DNA of 64,000 nt from Verrucomicrobiales bacterium. GTDB taxonomy: Bacteria; Verrucomicrobiota; Verrucomicrobiia; Limisphaerales; J093. The stretch's first letter is position 1. The number at the start of each line of letters is the position of its first letter. The DNA lies in contig JABTUJ010000045.1 of NCBI GenBank assembly GCA_015075445.1, positions 1-64,000 of the forward strand. Direction: 5' to 3'. The notes beneath the pieces were generated by a model that ran no database searches, had not been told where the DNA came from, and saw only the letters and a list, made by a program, of their open reading frames with translations. A program made the position numbers and the translations under genes. Below, in pieces: positions 12,524-21,403 of this stretch.

Positions 12524-14389
12524 TCAGCGACCGTCGTTGAGTCGGTTCACATGGAGCACCCGTTGGATCCGGAAGGTTCCCGCCAGGTGGATGGTCTCCT
12601 TGTGGAGCCCCTGGACGCTCTCCTCATAGTCACCGGCGAGAATCTCGGAACCGAAGCCCGCCTGCGGTGGGACGTTCGGATCAGGATCCTCCGTCGTGAA
12701 TCGGAAGGCGAATCGCCGCGTCAGGTCCCACAACTCCTCGTTGCTTGCCGTGTAGGGTTGAAACTCGCGGTCGCGGTTGTCGTGATCGGGATGGTACAGG
12801 TGTCGAAAGGGATGGAGCGGGTCGTTGAACGCGAGGGTGAACTCCCCGCTCACCTCCTCCCCTGGCACACCGAACAGGCCCTCCAGCGGGAGGGGTGCGG
12901 GGAAGGAGAAATTGGCTGAGCTCAGGCGCCGTCCCACTCGAACCCCGTCGCGCAGCGTTGAGCCGATGTAGAGGGGTTGTCCCGTGGCATCGCGCACATC
13001 CAGCAGGGAGTCGTCCGTGGCGATGACGTACTCACCGGGGACCGTGCGTTCGTTGGTGGGGCTGGCTGGCACCCCGGGCTTGAAGAGGATGAACGCTTCG
13101 CGCAGGAGATGGATGACCCCCGCGGCGTCCACGTGCAGCAGCACCCGAAACTGGAATTCGCTGCCAGCGGGACGCGGCAGATGAGCATCGGTGAGATGGC
13201 GGGGATCACTGACCCGATCGACAGCGACGAATCCTGCCCAAAGGCCCGCCCGGAAGGACAGAGGCGGCTCCCCGCCATCGGCCGGTCTCCGCTGCCTCGC
13301 CAGGCTCACGGCGTGGGCGGGCGGTGCGGGGGGTTCGGCGCTGAGCGGGAGGATCACCCGCATCCCCGCGCCGTCGCTGACCTCCAACAGTCCTTGGTAG
13401 CGCGGCGGCACCGCTGCCGGGCGGGCGGCGTAGGGTGCCATCTCGTGCCGCCGCAGTTCGAAGCGGAGCTCGTTGACCTGGCCTGGACCCAGGGGCACCG
13501 CCAGCGGCGCAGTCCAAGGGATGAAACCGCTGGCGCCGTTGGTCCGAACGCCCAAGACCAGCGGACCAGCGCTGCCGGGGAAGTCGCCCGCTGGCGGGAC
13601 CTCAGAAGGCTGCAGCCGCAGCGTCAGCTCCCGCGGCTGATTCCCCAGGTTCGCCACGCGCAGATGGGCCGAACGACCCAGGGGGCCGAAAGCGATGACT
13701 CCCGGCTGATCCGGCGCGATCGCCAGAGGACCCGAGTATTCCGTCGGCGTTGCCGCATAGACCCAATACGCTTTGCCCGGGGTCAGCGCTGTGTCGGTGC
13801 GGTTCGAGATGAGCCGCCATTCGCCGGTGGGAACCAGTTCGTAGGCGGCTTGTCCGCGCAAGGCAGCAGACGGCAGGAAGAAGTCCTGCACGCTGACGCG
13901 GGTCGCAGGGTCAAGGTGGAAGCCGACGAAGTTGAAGGCCTGCCCGATCCAGCGCTGCGGGCGCACCCGGGGTTGGCCGGCTACTCTCCACGTCACGCTC
14001 CGGCTCCCTCCCAGCTTGATGAGATACGGCCGTCCACCGGGCAAGGAGAAGAGCGTGCTGGCGACGCCGATTCCGTCCGGGGCGGAGCTGGGAAGGTAGA
14101 CGAGCCAGTCGGGGGATGCCGGTGTGAGGTGTCGCGGGTCAGACACGAATTGGGGCGCCCCCCCGCGCCCACGGAAGAGCCACACGCTTTCGACCGGTAC
14201 GCCGGCCAACGCCCGCGCACAGTCCGACGGTTCGGGATCCACCTCCAGAAAGACGGCGTTCCATCCGGGCTTCAACTCGAGTTCCTGGGTGCGCCACTGC
14301 GCGTGGATCTGGGACTGCCAGACCAGGAAGCAGAGCAACCCGAGCAGACGAAATGGCCAGGAGCGGCCGGCAGGAGACAAGGTTGGCAT
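12524..14389 (-). CDS. Secreted protein of unknown function
   Basis: A 621-residue protein with a clear signal peptide (hydrophobic LLGLLCFLVW, cleavage after SQIHA). The mature N-terminus contains a PGWNAVFLEVDP motif that I recall from secreted verrucomicrobial proteins without known function. The rest is predicted beta-rich with many Pro/Gly turns and no catalytic motif that I recognise. It is the middle gene of a leftward operon: the upstream gene stops 19 bp before this start and the giant LamG/FG-GAP gene begins 17 bp after this stop. The shared export signals and tight spacing suggest the three proteins act together outside the cytoplasm, possibly as a surface assembly. No role is claimed. 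Confidence 0.75.
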   Translation of the reverse strand: MPTLSPAGRSWPFRLLGLLCFLVWQSQIHAQWRTQELELKPGWNAVFLEVDPEPSDCARALAGVPVESVWLFRGRGGAPQFVSDPRHLTPASPDWLVYLPSSAPDGIGVASTLFSLPGGRPYLIKLGGSRSVTWRVAGQPRVRPQRWIGQAFNFVGFHLDPATRVSVQDFFLPSAALRGQAAYELVPTGEWRLISNRTDTALTPGKAYWVYAATPTEYSGPLAIAPDQPGVIAFGPLGRSAHLRVANLGNQPRELTLRLQPSEVPPAGDFPGSAGPLVLGVRTNGASGFIPWTAPLAVPLGPGQVNELRFELRRHEMAPYAARPAAVPPRYQGLLEVSDGAGMRVILPLSAEPPAPPAHAVSLARQRRPADGGEPPLSFRAGLWAGFVAVDRVSDPRHLTDAHLPRPAGSEFQFRVLLHVDAAGVIHLLREAFILFKPGVPASPTNERTVPGEYVIATDDSLLDVRDATGQPLYIGSTLRDGVRVGRRLSSANFSFPAPLPLEGLFGVPGEEVSGEFTLAFNDPLHPFRHLYHPDHDNRDREFQPYTASNEELWDLTRRFAFRFTTEDPDPNVPPQAGFGSEILAGDYEESVQGLHKETIHLAGTFRIQRVLHVNRLNDGR

Positions 14390-14408
14390 AGGAGAGAACG
14401 CGGCGGGT

Positions 14409-15302
14409 TCAAGGCAAGACCATCACCCGGTAGAACGCGTGCGGATATTCCGTCGCCTCGAGGTCAACATAGCGGTTCGCCGGCGGTGCGGCGGCGATGG
14501 GCGCTCCGAGCCGCACGTACGGGCCCTGCACTTGAACCGCCCGTTCGAGCGCATAACTGCGGCCCGCCTCGGTGGACCATTCCACCTGGAATGCTCCATC
14601 CGCGAGCCTTTGGACCACCGTAAACTGGGGCGCCACGCCCACCGCCCCCGTGGGATCCAGGCCCGCATACATCTTGGCCAGATTGGAGATGCCGTCGCCG
14701 CTTGGATTTCCGTTGGGATCATTGCCCAATTGGCCGAAGTAGTGCCGCTCCCACGCATCCACGAGCCCGTTTCCGTCCGTGTCCTCGCCGCGGCTCAAAT
14801 CGAGCCGCACCAATGCGCCGCGGGTGGCGATGCTGACCTCGAGATTGCCGCGGTTCGCCGACAAATTGTTCAGCGCCGTATCGCCGAGCTGGGCATTCAC
14901 CAGTTGCCAGGTCTCCGCCGTCTGGGTCAGTGCCAGCCGGCCTCCCGTCCGGCTGCGGCCGGGCACGGGAGTCTCGGCGGGCACAAGACCGACGTAGGAA
15001 TAGGGCCCCCCCACGTTGGTCAAGGCCACGGTCAGCAAGACCGGCGAGCTGACGCCGGCCGACGCTGACTCAAACCGCAGGCTGACCCGTCCCTCGGACT
15101 GCCGCCGACCGAAGTCATCCGTGACGACGCCGTAAAGGACCACCGGCGGTTCAGGCAGGCCGGCTGCCGCCGCCGCGAGGCTCGCTCCCATCAGGCTCAG
15201 TAGCCGGATCACTCTGCCAGCCCGGTGGGCGCTCCAGGAGGTCCGGTGGCTGGTCGAGCCAGATCCAATCAGGAAGACATGCCGGGTTTTCACGATAGGC
15301 AT
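14409..15302 (-). CDS. Secreted protein with dockerin/thrombospondin-3-like calcium motif
   Basis: About 297 residues from the ATG at 15302, which has a GAGAAAG Shine-Dalgarno-like sequence about 9 nt upstream; an in-frame extension to 15506 lacks such support. A signal peptide with hydrophobic core LLSLMGASLAAAAAG is followed by a beta-rich region. Then comes a DTDGNGLVDAWERHYFG stretch and a second GNPSGDGISN loop, the EF-hand-like calcium repeat seen in dockerins and thrombospondin type 3 repeats. The final about 90 residues resemble the short C-terminal beta domain often found in exported verrucomicrobial proteins. It is the first gene of the leftward three-gene operon and is divergent from the beta-lactamase-like gene. 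The function is unknown. Confidence 0.72.
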   Translation of the reverse strand: MPIVKTRHVFLIGSGSTSHRTSWSAHRAGRVIRLLSLMGASLAAAAAGLPEPPVVLYGVVTDDFGRRQSEGRVSLRFESASAGVSSPVLLTVALTNVGGPYSYVGLVPAETPVPGRSRTGGRLALTQTAETWQLVNAQLGDTALNNLSANRGNLEVSIATRGALVRLDLSRGEDTDGNGLVDAWERHYFGQLGNDPNGNPSGDGISNLAKMYAGLDPTGAVGVAPQFTVVQRLADGAFQVEWSTEAGRSYALERAVQVQGPYVRLGAPIAAAPPANRYVDLEATEYPHAFYRVMVLP

Positions 15303-15497
15303 TGCACGCTTTCTCACATCACGCGATTTCCCGGGACGGGTTGGGCCAACCTCCCTCAGATTTCTGCCCGACCTCCCACTCGATGGCCGCGCGGAGGCCC
15401 CGGACTTGCTCGTGACTGGGAGGGAGATCAGGAGTCGAAATCCCCCCAAGGAAAGGCCGCACTTGGCCCAAGTGCCGCCAAGACGTCGCATGATGGG

Positions 15498-17396
15498 ATG
15501 ACACACCCAGACTCACGACTCATGTGGCGAGCAACTACATTTTCGAAGACGAAGGCGACCATCGCTCCCCATGAACCTGCCTGGCCGGCGGGGCGAGACC
15601 TCGGCGGCCGGCTCCTCGGGTCCCTGGCGGCCGCTGTGACCCTCGTGGGCGAACGTGTCCAGGCTGCTGAGCCTCCCTCGCCACAACCCTTCCACGCGCT
15701 GGTCCAGCAGCATCTCGATGACTACATCCTGGCGAACCACATCGCCGGCGTCGCTGCCGGCGTGGCCTATCACGGCCACTATTACCCCTTCACCGCCGGG
15801 GTCCGTAACCGCGACACCCAGGCCCCCGTGACCACGGAAACGCTGTTCCCGGTCGGTTCCGTCACCAAGATCTTCACCGGCATCATGCTCGCCCACCTGG
15901 TCCAGGAGGGTGCCGTCGGCCTCGAGGATCCCGTGGTCCACTATCTGCCAGCCGAAATCGGCCGCGCGGGAGGCGCCATCCGACAGGTCACCCTCCTGGA
16001 CCTGGCGACCCACACCTCGGGAATGACGGACGGGGCGCCCGGCAATCCCGCCGAGCAGGTCTATTTCGACCTGCCCCCGCTGCCCAACCTGGTGAGGGAC
16101 TGGATCCGCTGGTCCCCCACACCGCCGAACACCGGCGATCCCTACCTCTACCATTACTCCAACAAGGGCTACCTCACCCTGGCGTTCGCTGTGGCCCAGG
16201 CCGGTCAGCGCGGCGGCTACAACCCGTTGTTTCAGGAGGTGTTCCGGGATCCGTTAGGATTGCGCTATCTCCAGACGCTGGGGACCATGACCCCCACGTT
16301 CCGCGCCTTGCTGACCAGCAGCTACGGCGACAGGGAGGATCCCAAGGACAAGGTCGGCAATGGCGTCAATGCCAACCTCCTGGACCTGGAACCTTTCCTG
16401 CAAGCCTGTCTGCTCAACCAAGGGACCCCGCCCCGGCTCAGGCAGGCCATCGAGTTCTCCCAGCGCCCTTTCCGGTCCAAGCTGCAGAGCGATTCCCGCC
16501 AGCGGATGGGTCTCGGCTGGGATCTCAGCCTCGCCCCGCCGCTGACGATTTCCAAAGGCGGGGCTACGGCGGGCGCCTTCAGCCACCTCCAGCTCCAGCC
16601 CCAGGAAAACGTCGGCGTGATGGTCATGGCCAACGGCAAACCCTCCACCGGCAATGACATCGGGCGCGTGGCCGCCGACCTCATGGCCCTGGTCCAACGC
16701 CACGGGGACCGCGAACTGGCCCGGGGCCGGCCCACCCGCCATTCCAGCGGCACGGGCCGGAGCCGGCCCAACGACGGCCACAAGACCGGTGCCACGGTGT
16801 GGGCCGCTGCCGGGCCGGAGGACTGGTGGGAGGTGGATCTGGAGTCCCTCCAAAGCGTCGGGTACCTCCACGTCCTCACCGCCTGGGATGGCACGAACGC
16901 CTATCCCTACAGGATCCACACCTCGCTCGATCGCCTCGCGTGGACCCTCGCCGTGGACGCCACCCAACCTCCGGAGCCGGCCACCCTGGCGGGTGACCGC
17001 CACCGCATCCCCCCCCGCTTGGCCCGCCATGTGCGGGTTCAGAGTGCCGGCGCCCCCCTCCGTCTGGTCGAGGTCGAGGTGTTCGAACACCCGGACCGCG
17101 CCGCCGCCGCGCTGTGGTTCGCTCAACCGAAACTCGAGGTCATTCGGAACGCCGACCCTCAGCCCGACGGAATCGAGTACTCCTACCGGCGGTTGGCGTC
17201 GGAAAACCGATTGGACTACGCAGTTTCGGTCTCGGAGAACCTCCGCGACTGGGAACGCCTGGGCGCCGAATGGGGCGCGCCGATCGTGCAGCTCGAGCCT
17301 TCGGGCCTGAGCGAGAAGGTCTCCTGGCGAGCCGGCAACGCCCTCCGGGCCCGGGCCGGCAGCGTGTACCTTCGCCTCGTGATTTCGCACCGTTGA
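15498..17396 (+). CDS. Secreted serine beta-lactamase-fold hydrolase with discoidin-like domain
   Basis: About 632 residues. After a hydrophobic export segment (GSLAAAVTLVGERVQA) comes a class C beta-lactamase / D-alanyl-D-alanine carboxypeptidase fold. It has the catalytic SVTK tetrad (Ser121-Lys124), the Tyr-Ser-Asn motif (Tyr220) and the HTSG block typical of the family. From about residue 415 the sequence resembles an F5/8-type (discoidin) carbohydrate-binding domain (KTGATVWAAAGPEDWWEVDL region), then a short beta-rich tail. Family members hydrolyse peptidoglycan peptides, esters or D-amino-acid bonds; the substrate is not determinable here. The start is uncertain: ATG at 15498 or 15522, both without a strong ribosome-binding site. 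It is divergent from the operon at 15302. Confidence 0.85.
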   Translation: MTHPDSRLMWRATTFSKTKATIAPHEPAWPAGRDLGGRLLGSLAAAVTLVGERVQAAEPPSPQPFHALVQQHLDDYILANHIAGVAAGVAYHGHYYPFTAGVRNRDTQAPVTTETLFPVGSVTKIFTGIMLAHLVQEGAVGLEDPVVHYLPAEIGRAGGAIRQVTLLDLATHTSGMTDGAPGNPAEQVYFDLPPLPNLVRDWIRWSPTPPNTGDPYLYHYSNKGYLTLAFAVAQAGQRGGYNPLFQEVFRDPLGLRYLQTLGTMTPTFRALLTSSYGDREDPKDKVGNGVNANLLDLEPFLQACLLNQGTPPRLRQAIEFSQRPFRSKLQSDSRQRMGLGWDLSLAPPLTISKGGATAGAFSHLQLQPQENVGVMVMANGKPSTGNDIGRVAADLMALVQRHGDRELARGRPTRHSSGTGRSRPNDGHKTGATVWAAAGPEDWWEVDLESLQSVGYLHVLTAWDGTNAYPYRIHTSLDRLAWTLAVDATQPPEPATLAGDRHRIPPRLARHVRVQSAGAPLRLVEVEVFEHPDRAAAALWFAQPKLEVIRNADPQPDGIEYSYRRLASENRLDYAVSVSENLRDWERLGAEWGAPIVQLEPSGLSEKVSWRAGNALRARAGSVYLRLVISHR

Positions 17397-17509
17397 ACGG
17401 ACTCCATCTCGGGTCCGGAGGTCAGGGATCGCCGGCGGCCAGTCTGGGGCATCACCGGTTGCCGATGGGCGGCACCGGAGCGCGGGCTGGAAGTCCGCCG
17501 TGGCGCAGC

Positions 17510-17539
17510 TTGCCAACCGGCGCCGCTGATTACTAATCT
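17510..17539 (+). promoter_or_regulatory. Putative sigma-70 promoter of the kinase gene
   Basis: TTGCCA at 17510-17515 and TAATCT at 17534-17539 are separated by 18 bp. Transcription would start about 5 nt before the kinase ATG at 17551, leaving almost no leader. The same two hexamers with the same spacer recur ahead of 20186. Confidence 0.5.
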
Positions 17540-17550
17540 GAATCCAGACC

Positions 17551-20019
17551 ATGACCGAGCCCAACCGCGAGAAGGCCCTCTTCGAACAGGCCCTGGACTA
17601 TGCCTCGGCCGATGAACAGGCGGCCTTCCTCCGCCAGGCGTGCGCCGGGGACCCCGCCCGGCTGGAGAGAATCCAGGCGCTGCTGCAGGCCGACGCAGCC
17701 TCACCCCAGTTCCTGCCGCCGTGGCCAGGCCTGCCGGCCAACACCCTCCCTGCCGACGCTCCCGTTGCCGAAGGTCCCGGCAGCGTGATCGGTCGCTACC
17801 AACTGCTCGAGCCGATCGGCGAAGGCGGCTTCGGGATCGTCTTCCTGGCCGAACAGCTTGAACCGGTCCGCCGCCGCGTCGCCCTCAAGCTCATCAAGTC
17901 GGGGATGGACAGCAAGCAGGTGATCGGGCGATTCGAGGCCGAACGCCAAGCCCTGGCGTTGATGAATCACCCGAACATTGCCCAGGTCTTCGACGCGGGC
18001 ACTACCCCCGCTGGCCGGCCCTACTTCGTGATGGAACTGGTCAACGGCCTGCCCATCACCCGCTTCTGCGACGAACGCCCGCTCGATCTCGAGGCACGCC
18101 TTCACCTCTTCCTCGCCGTCTGCGGCGCCGTGCAGCACGCGCATCAAAAGGGCGTCATTCACCGCGATCTGAAACCGTCGAACATCCTCGTCACGCTGCC
18201 TGGTGACCAACCGGTGCCCAAGGTGATTGACTTTGGAATCGCCAAGGCCATCGAGCAGCCGCTGACTGCCCTGACCGTCTTCACCCAGTTCCCGCAACTC
18301 CTCGGCACGCCGGCCTACATGAGCCCCGAGCAGGCCGCTCTGAGCGGTCGGGACGTGGACACGCGCAGCGACATCTACAGCCTGGGCGTGCTTCTCTACG
18401 AACTGCTGACCGGCAGCCCACCGTTCGACAGCAAGGAACTCCTGAGTGTCGGCCTCGACGAGATGCGCCGGATCATCCGGGAACAGGAACCTGTCCGCCC
18501 CAGCACCCGTCTGCGGAAATCGCTCGCCGCCGCTGCCGCTCCCCCGCCCCCCGGCCGCCACAGACCACGGACCACAGACCACGGACCACGGACCACGGAT
18601 CACGAATCACGAATCACGAATCACGAATCACGAATCACGAATCACGAATCACGAATCAAGAGCCACGCCCGGCTCCCTTCCGATCTGGACTGGATCGTTC
18701 TCAAGGCGCTGGCCAAGGATCCGGACCGCCGCTACGCCACCGTCAGCGGTTTGGCGGCCGATCTGCAACGTTTCCTCCATCATGAGCCGGTCACGGCCAG
18801 GGCGCCCACGCTTCGGTACCAGCTCGCCAAGCTGTACCGGCGGAACCGCAAGACGGTCGTCACCGCCCTGGCGATGGCCGCGCTGCTGCTGGTCGCCACC
18901 GGCGTGAGCACCGGCCTGGCGGTCCGCGCGCACCGGGCGGAAGTCCGCGCGCGGGAGCAGGCCGCCACGGCGCGCAACGTCTCGGACTTCCTCTGGCGCG
19001 AGCTGCTCAAACGCCTCACCCCGTGGAGCCACACCAACGCGGGCGTCTCCCTGCGCGAGGCCTTCGAGTCCGCGGCCGGGCGGATTGACTACCGGCTCTC
19101 CCGGCAGCCGCTGGCCGAAGCCTCGGTGCGGTTCGTCTTCGGGAAAACCTATGCGGGGCTGTGGGAATACGCCGCCGCCGAGAGCAACCTCATCCGCGCC
19201 GTGGAGCTGCAGCGCCGCCACGGCGGCGCGCCGGACGAGCCGCTGGCGGAGTTCCTGTCGCAGTTGGCGGAGCTGCGGGTGCACCAAGGCCGCCTGGCAC
19301 AGGCGGAGCCGCTGTATCGGGAGGCGGCCGACATCTTCGCGCGCCGGCTCGGAGACACGCATCGCGCCGCCGTCTCCGCCGCCGCCAAGCTCGCATCCGT
19401 CCAGGCCCGGCGGCTGCCGCCGGCGGAGGCGGAGCCCTTGCTGCAGCACCATCTGGAACGTACGACCCGCTTCGTGGCGGCGGACCACTACGTGGCTCGG
19501 CAGACCCTGAACCAACTCGGGGAACTCCGTCGGGACGCGGGAAACCTGGACGCGGCCCACGACCTCTTCGCGCAGGCGCACCGGCTGACCGTGGCCGAGG
19601 AGGGCGAGTTCAGCGCCGGGGCGATGTGGGGCCTCGAGCTCATGGCGCAGACGCGGGCGCAGCAGCGGCAGTACGCCGAGGCCGAGCAGATGCTGCGGCA
19701 CGTCGTCGCCACGCGGGCCCGGACCATCTCGCCGGACCACCCCGCCGCGCTCGCGAGCCGGAGGCGGCTGATCCAAGACGTGCTCCTGCCGCAACGCCGC
19801 TTCGCCGACGCCGCGATGTTGCTGCTGGAGACGGCGGAGACGGTCCAGCCCACGCGTGCCGACTTCCGTCCCGCGCTGGCTGCCGGCCTGGCGGAGGTTC
19901 TGGAGGCGTGGCGCGCCGGGGGCGGCGGGCCCGAGTTCGAGCGCTTCGCGCAGCGGGCGGCCGCGCACCTCGGCGCTGCGACGAAGGCGGTCTTCGCGCC
20001 CGCGCCGGACGTTCCCTGA
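17551..20019 (+). CDS. Receptor-type Ser/Thr protein kinase with TPR tail; heptamer array in the kinase domain
   Basis: 822 residues. The N-terminal about 80 residues are helical, followed by a Hanks-type kinase: glycine loop GEGGFG (91-96), lysine of ALKLIK (Lys113), HRDLKPSN (from 204), DFG (227-229), APE-equivalent SPE near 260 and DIYSLG. All catalytic residues are present. Between subdomains X and XI (residues about 338-370) lies a period-7 peptide (HESRITN repeats) encoded by a heptanucleotide array. A membrane segment (VTALAMAALLLVATGVSTGL) follows, then a C-terminal region of TPR-like helices that would lie outside the cytoplasm. Many related kinases have a variable loop at the array position, so the insertion may be tolerated. 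Substrate unknown; a sigma factor or regulator is typical of the group. Confidence 0.92.
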   Translation: MTEPNREKALFEQALDYASADEQAAFLRQACAGDPARLERIQALLQADAASPQFLPPWPGLPANTLPADAPVAEGPGSVIGRYQLLEPIGEGGFGIVFLAEQLEPVRRRVALKLIKSGMDSKQVIGRFEAERQALALMNHPNIAQVFDAGTTPAGRPYFVMELVNGLPITRFCDERPLDLEARLHLFLAVCGAVQHAHQKGVIHRDLKPSNILVTLPGDQPVPKVIDFGIAKAIEQPLTALTVFTQFPQLLGTPAYMSPEQAALSGRDVDTRSDIYSLGVLLYELLTGSPPFDSKELLSVGLDEMRRIIREQEPVRPSTRLRKSLAAAAAPPPPGRHRPRTTDHGPRTTDHESRITNHESRITNHESRIKSHARLPSDLDWIVLKALAKDPDRRYATVSGLAADLQRFLHHEPVTARAPTLRYQLAKLYRRNRKTVVTALAMAALLLVATGVSTGLAVRAHRAEVRAREQAATARNVSDFLWRELLKRLTPWSHTNAGVSLREAFESAAGRIDYRLSRQPLAEASVRFVFGKTYAGLWEYAAAESNLIRAVELQRRHGGAPDEPLAEFLSQLAELRVHQGRLAQAEPLYREAADIFARRLGDTHRAAVSAAAKLASVQARRLPPAEAEPLLQHHLERTTRFVAADHYVARQTLNQLGELRRDAGNLDAAHDLFAQAHRLTVAEEGEFSAGAMWGLELMAQTRAQQRQYAEAEQMLRHVVATRARTISPDHPAALASRRRLIQDVLLPQRRFADAAMLLLETAETVQPTRADFRPALAAGLAEVLEAWRAGGGGPEFERFAQRAAAHLGAATKAVFAPAPDVP
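18561..18658 (+). repeat. Heptanucleotide tandem array, 14 units, inside the kinase gene
   Basis: Fourteen head-to-tail 7-bp units: six degenerate units of type CRGAYCA (18561-18602), then eight perfect CGAATCA units (18603-18658). Seven is not a multiple of three, so any one-unit change shifts the kinase reading frame. Losing one unit would put translation into the frame that stops at 18905-18907. Gaining one would stop it at 18783-18785. Confidence 0.95.
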
Positions 20020-20149
20020 ACCGGCGGGAGTCGGCACATTACCACCGCGTCCGCTCACCGTAAGGCGCGTTCCTATCCGGTTATGAGCCGTCCCCCCCCG
20101 CCGGTCGGCGGGCTTCCCGGGTTTTGCCACGCCTTGCCGGGAATCGGTT

Positions 20150-20179
20150 TTGCCGGTCGCCGGGGCGTCGTGCTAATCT
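20150..20179 (+). promoter_or_regulatory. Putative promoter of the DUF488/RecQ operon
   Basis: TTGCCG at 20150-20155 and TAATCT at 20174-20179 are 18 bp apart, and a TGC triplet gives an extended -10. The expected start of transcription is about position 20186, the A of the first ATG, so the mRNA may be leaderless. The arrangement matches that at 17510. Confidence 0.5.
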
Positions 20180-20185
20180 GCGCCC

Positions 20186-21400
20186 ATGGCGTTCCGGATT
20201 CATGACAGCGTGGCGCGGGGCGAGATCGACAACCGTGTCAAAGGCACCGTGCGGGGGCGGATCTGGCTGGCGGGCGGCGCGGCACCGCTCGAACTGGTGC
20301 TGGCCGGCGACGCGCATCCGGATCTGGCGGGTTGCCTCCTGACCTTCGTCAATCCGCGACCGCAGCAGAACCCCCGGGATCTCAAGGAGCTGTACCCGCA
20401 GCAGCACGGCACGATTGGCGATCTGACGGCGTCCCGGAAGGTGCGGGTACCCACAGTGCCGATGGAGGAGTTCCTCAACTGGCCCAAGGACAAGGGGCGC
20501 CCCCCGTCCCGGTGGGCGAACAGCCTGTACCTCGAGTGGTTTAGCCAGGCCAACGGGCGCGTGGTCATCGAGAGCGCGGATTACGAACTGACCATCTCCG
20601 CGCCGGAGTGGCGGTTGACGCCCGAGGAGGAGGCGGAGCGCGCCCGCCAGGCGGCCGCCGGCATGCAGGGATTCCTGGACCAACTCACCGCCGCCATCGA
20701 GGCGCAGGAATCCCGCCAGAAACCCCCGGACGTCGCGTGGAACGAGCACGACTACGAACGGTTCATGAAGACCTGCGACGCGAGCACGGAGAAGTACGGG
20801 GAACTGCTCGACAAGTACGGCGACACCGAGGACGCCGAAGCGAAGATCGCCGCCGCGATGGGCTGGGACCAACCGGCGGACCCCGACGGCGACGACGAGC
20901 AGGAGCGGATGTCCGTCGAGGAACTCAATGCCCTCTGTGAGGAGGCGGCCCGTACCCCCCCGCCGGAACCGGACCCGCACCGCGAGGGGATCGACTGGAT
21001 CCGGACGGACCGCGGCGACGTGGCGCATCCGCTGCAGCACCGGTGCTTCGAGAGCGCCCTGAAGCTGTGGCGGGCGGCGGACGCGCTCGGACCGGACCGT
21101 CGTCGCGACCCGGACCTGGGGCAGTGCATCCTCGAGTTCCAGACCACCGCTGCCAAACTGGCCGGCGCGCTCGGCAGCATCGCCCAGGGCGTGGCCTTGC
21201 CGGACCCGCCGTTCACGGTCGCCTATCTCAAGCGCGCCCTGGATCACCTGCACCGGTCCCAGGCGGGCCTGGAGGCAGCCGCGCCCAAGGGCCTCCTGCC
21301 GGAACCGGTGGTCGCCGAGGCGCGCGCGGAGTTGCTGGCGATCCGCGAAGGCATCCTGCGGTTGATGGACGAGTACCGCGGCCGGCATCCGGGTTCTTGA
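20186..21400 (+). CDS. Unknown 404-residue protein, first gene of the DUF488/RecQ operon
   Basis: I do not recognise a family. The N-terminal about 140 residues look like a mixed alpha/beta or beta-barrel domain (HDSVARGEIDNRVKGTVRG, then ELVLAGDAHPDL). A charged helical linker rich in Glu, Asp and Pro follows (residues about 150-270), and the last about 130 residues are predicted helices. There is no signal peptide or membrane segment, so it should be cytoplasmic. The stop codon is followed 3 bp later by the ATG of the first DUF488 gene, so it is almost certainly cotranscribed with the two DUF488 genes and the RecQ-like helicase. The acidic middle could mediate contacts with partners or mimic nucleic acid; this is speculation. 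Confidence 0.8.
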   Translation: MAFRIHDSVARGEIDNRVKGTVRGRIWLAGGAAPLELVLAGDAHPDLAGCLLTFVNPRPQQNPRDLKELYPQQHGTIGDLTASRKVRVPTVPMEEFLNWPKDKGRPPSRWANSLYLEWFSQANGRVVIESADYELTISAPEWRLTPEEEAERARQAAAGMQGFLDQLTAAIEAQESRQKPPDVAWNEHDYERFMKTCDASTEKYGELLDKYGDTEDAEAKIAAAMGWDQPADPDGDDEQERMSVEELNALCEEAARTPPPEPDPHREGIDWIRTDRGDVAHPLQHRCFESALKLWRAADALGPDRRRDPDLGQCILEFQTTAAKLAGALGSIAQGVALPDPPFTVAYLKRALDHLHRSQAGLEAAAPKGLLPEPVVAEARAELLAIREGILRLMDEYRGRHPGS

Positions 21401-21403
21401 GCC

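Noticed and set aside
15225..15497. Upstream extension of the beta-lactamase-like gene
   Set aside because: It would overlap the divergent gene start at 15302 and lacks similarity; the export signal fits the later ATG.
18561..18658. The repeated array as a possible CRISPR
   Set aside because: Units are 7 bp without spacers, and they are translated within a kinase gene.
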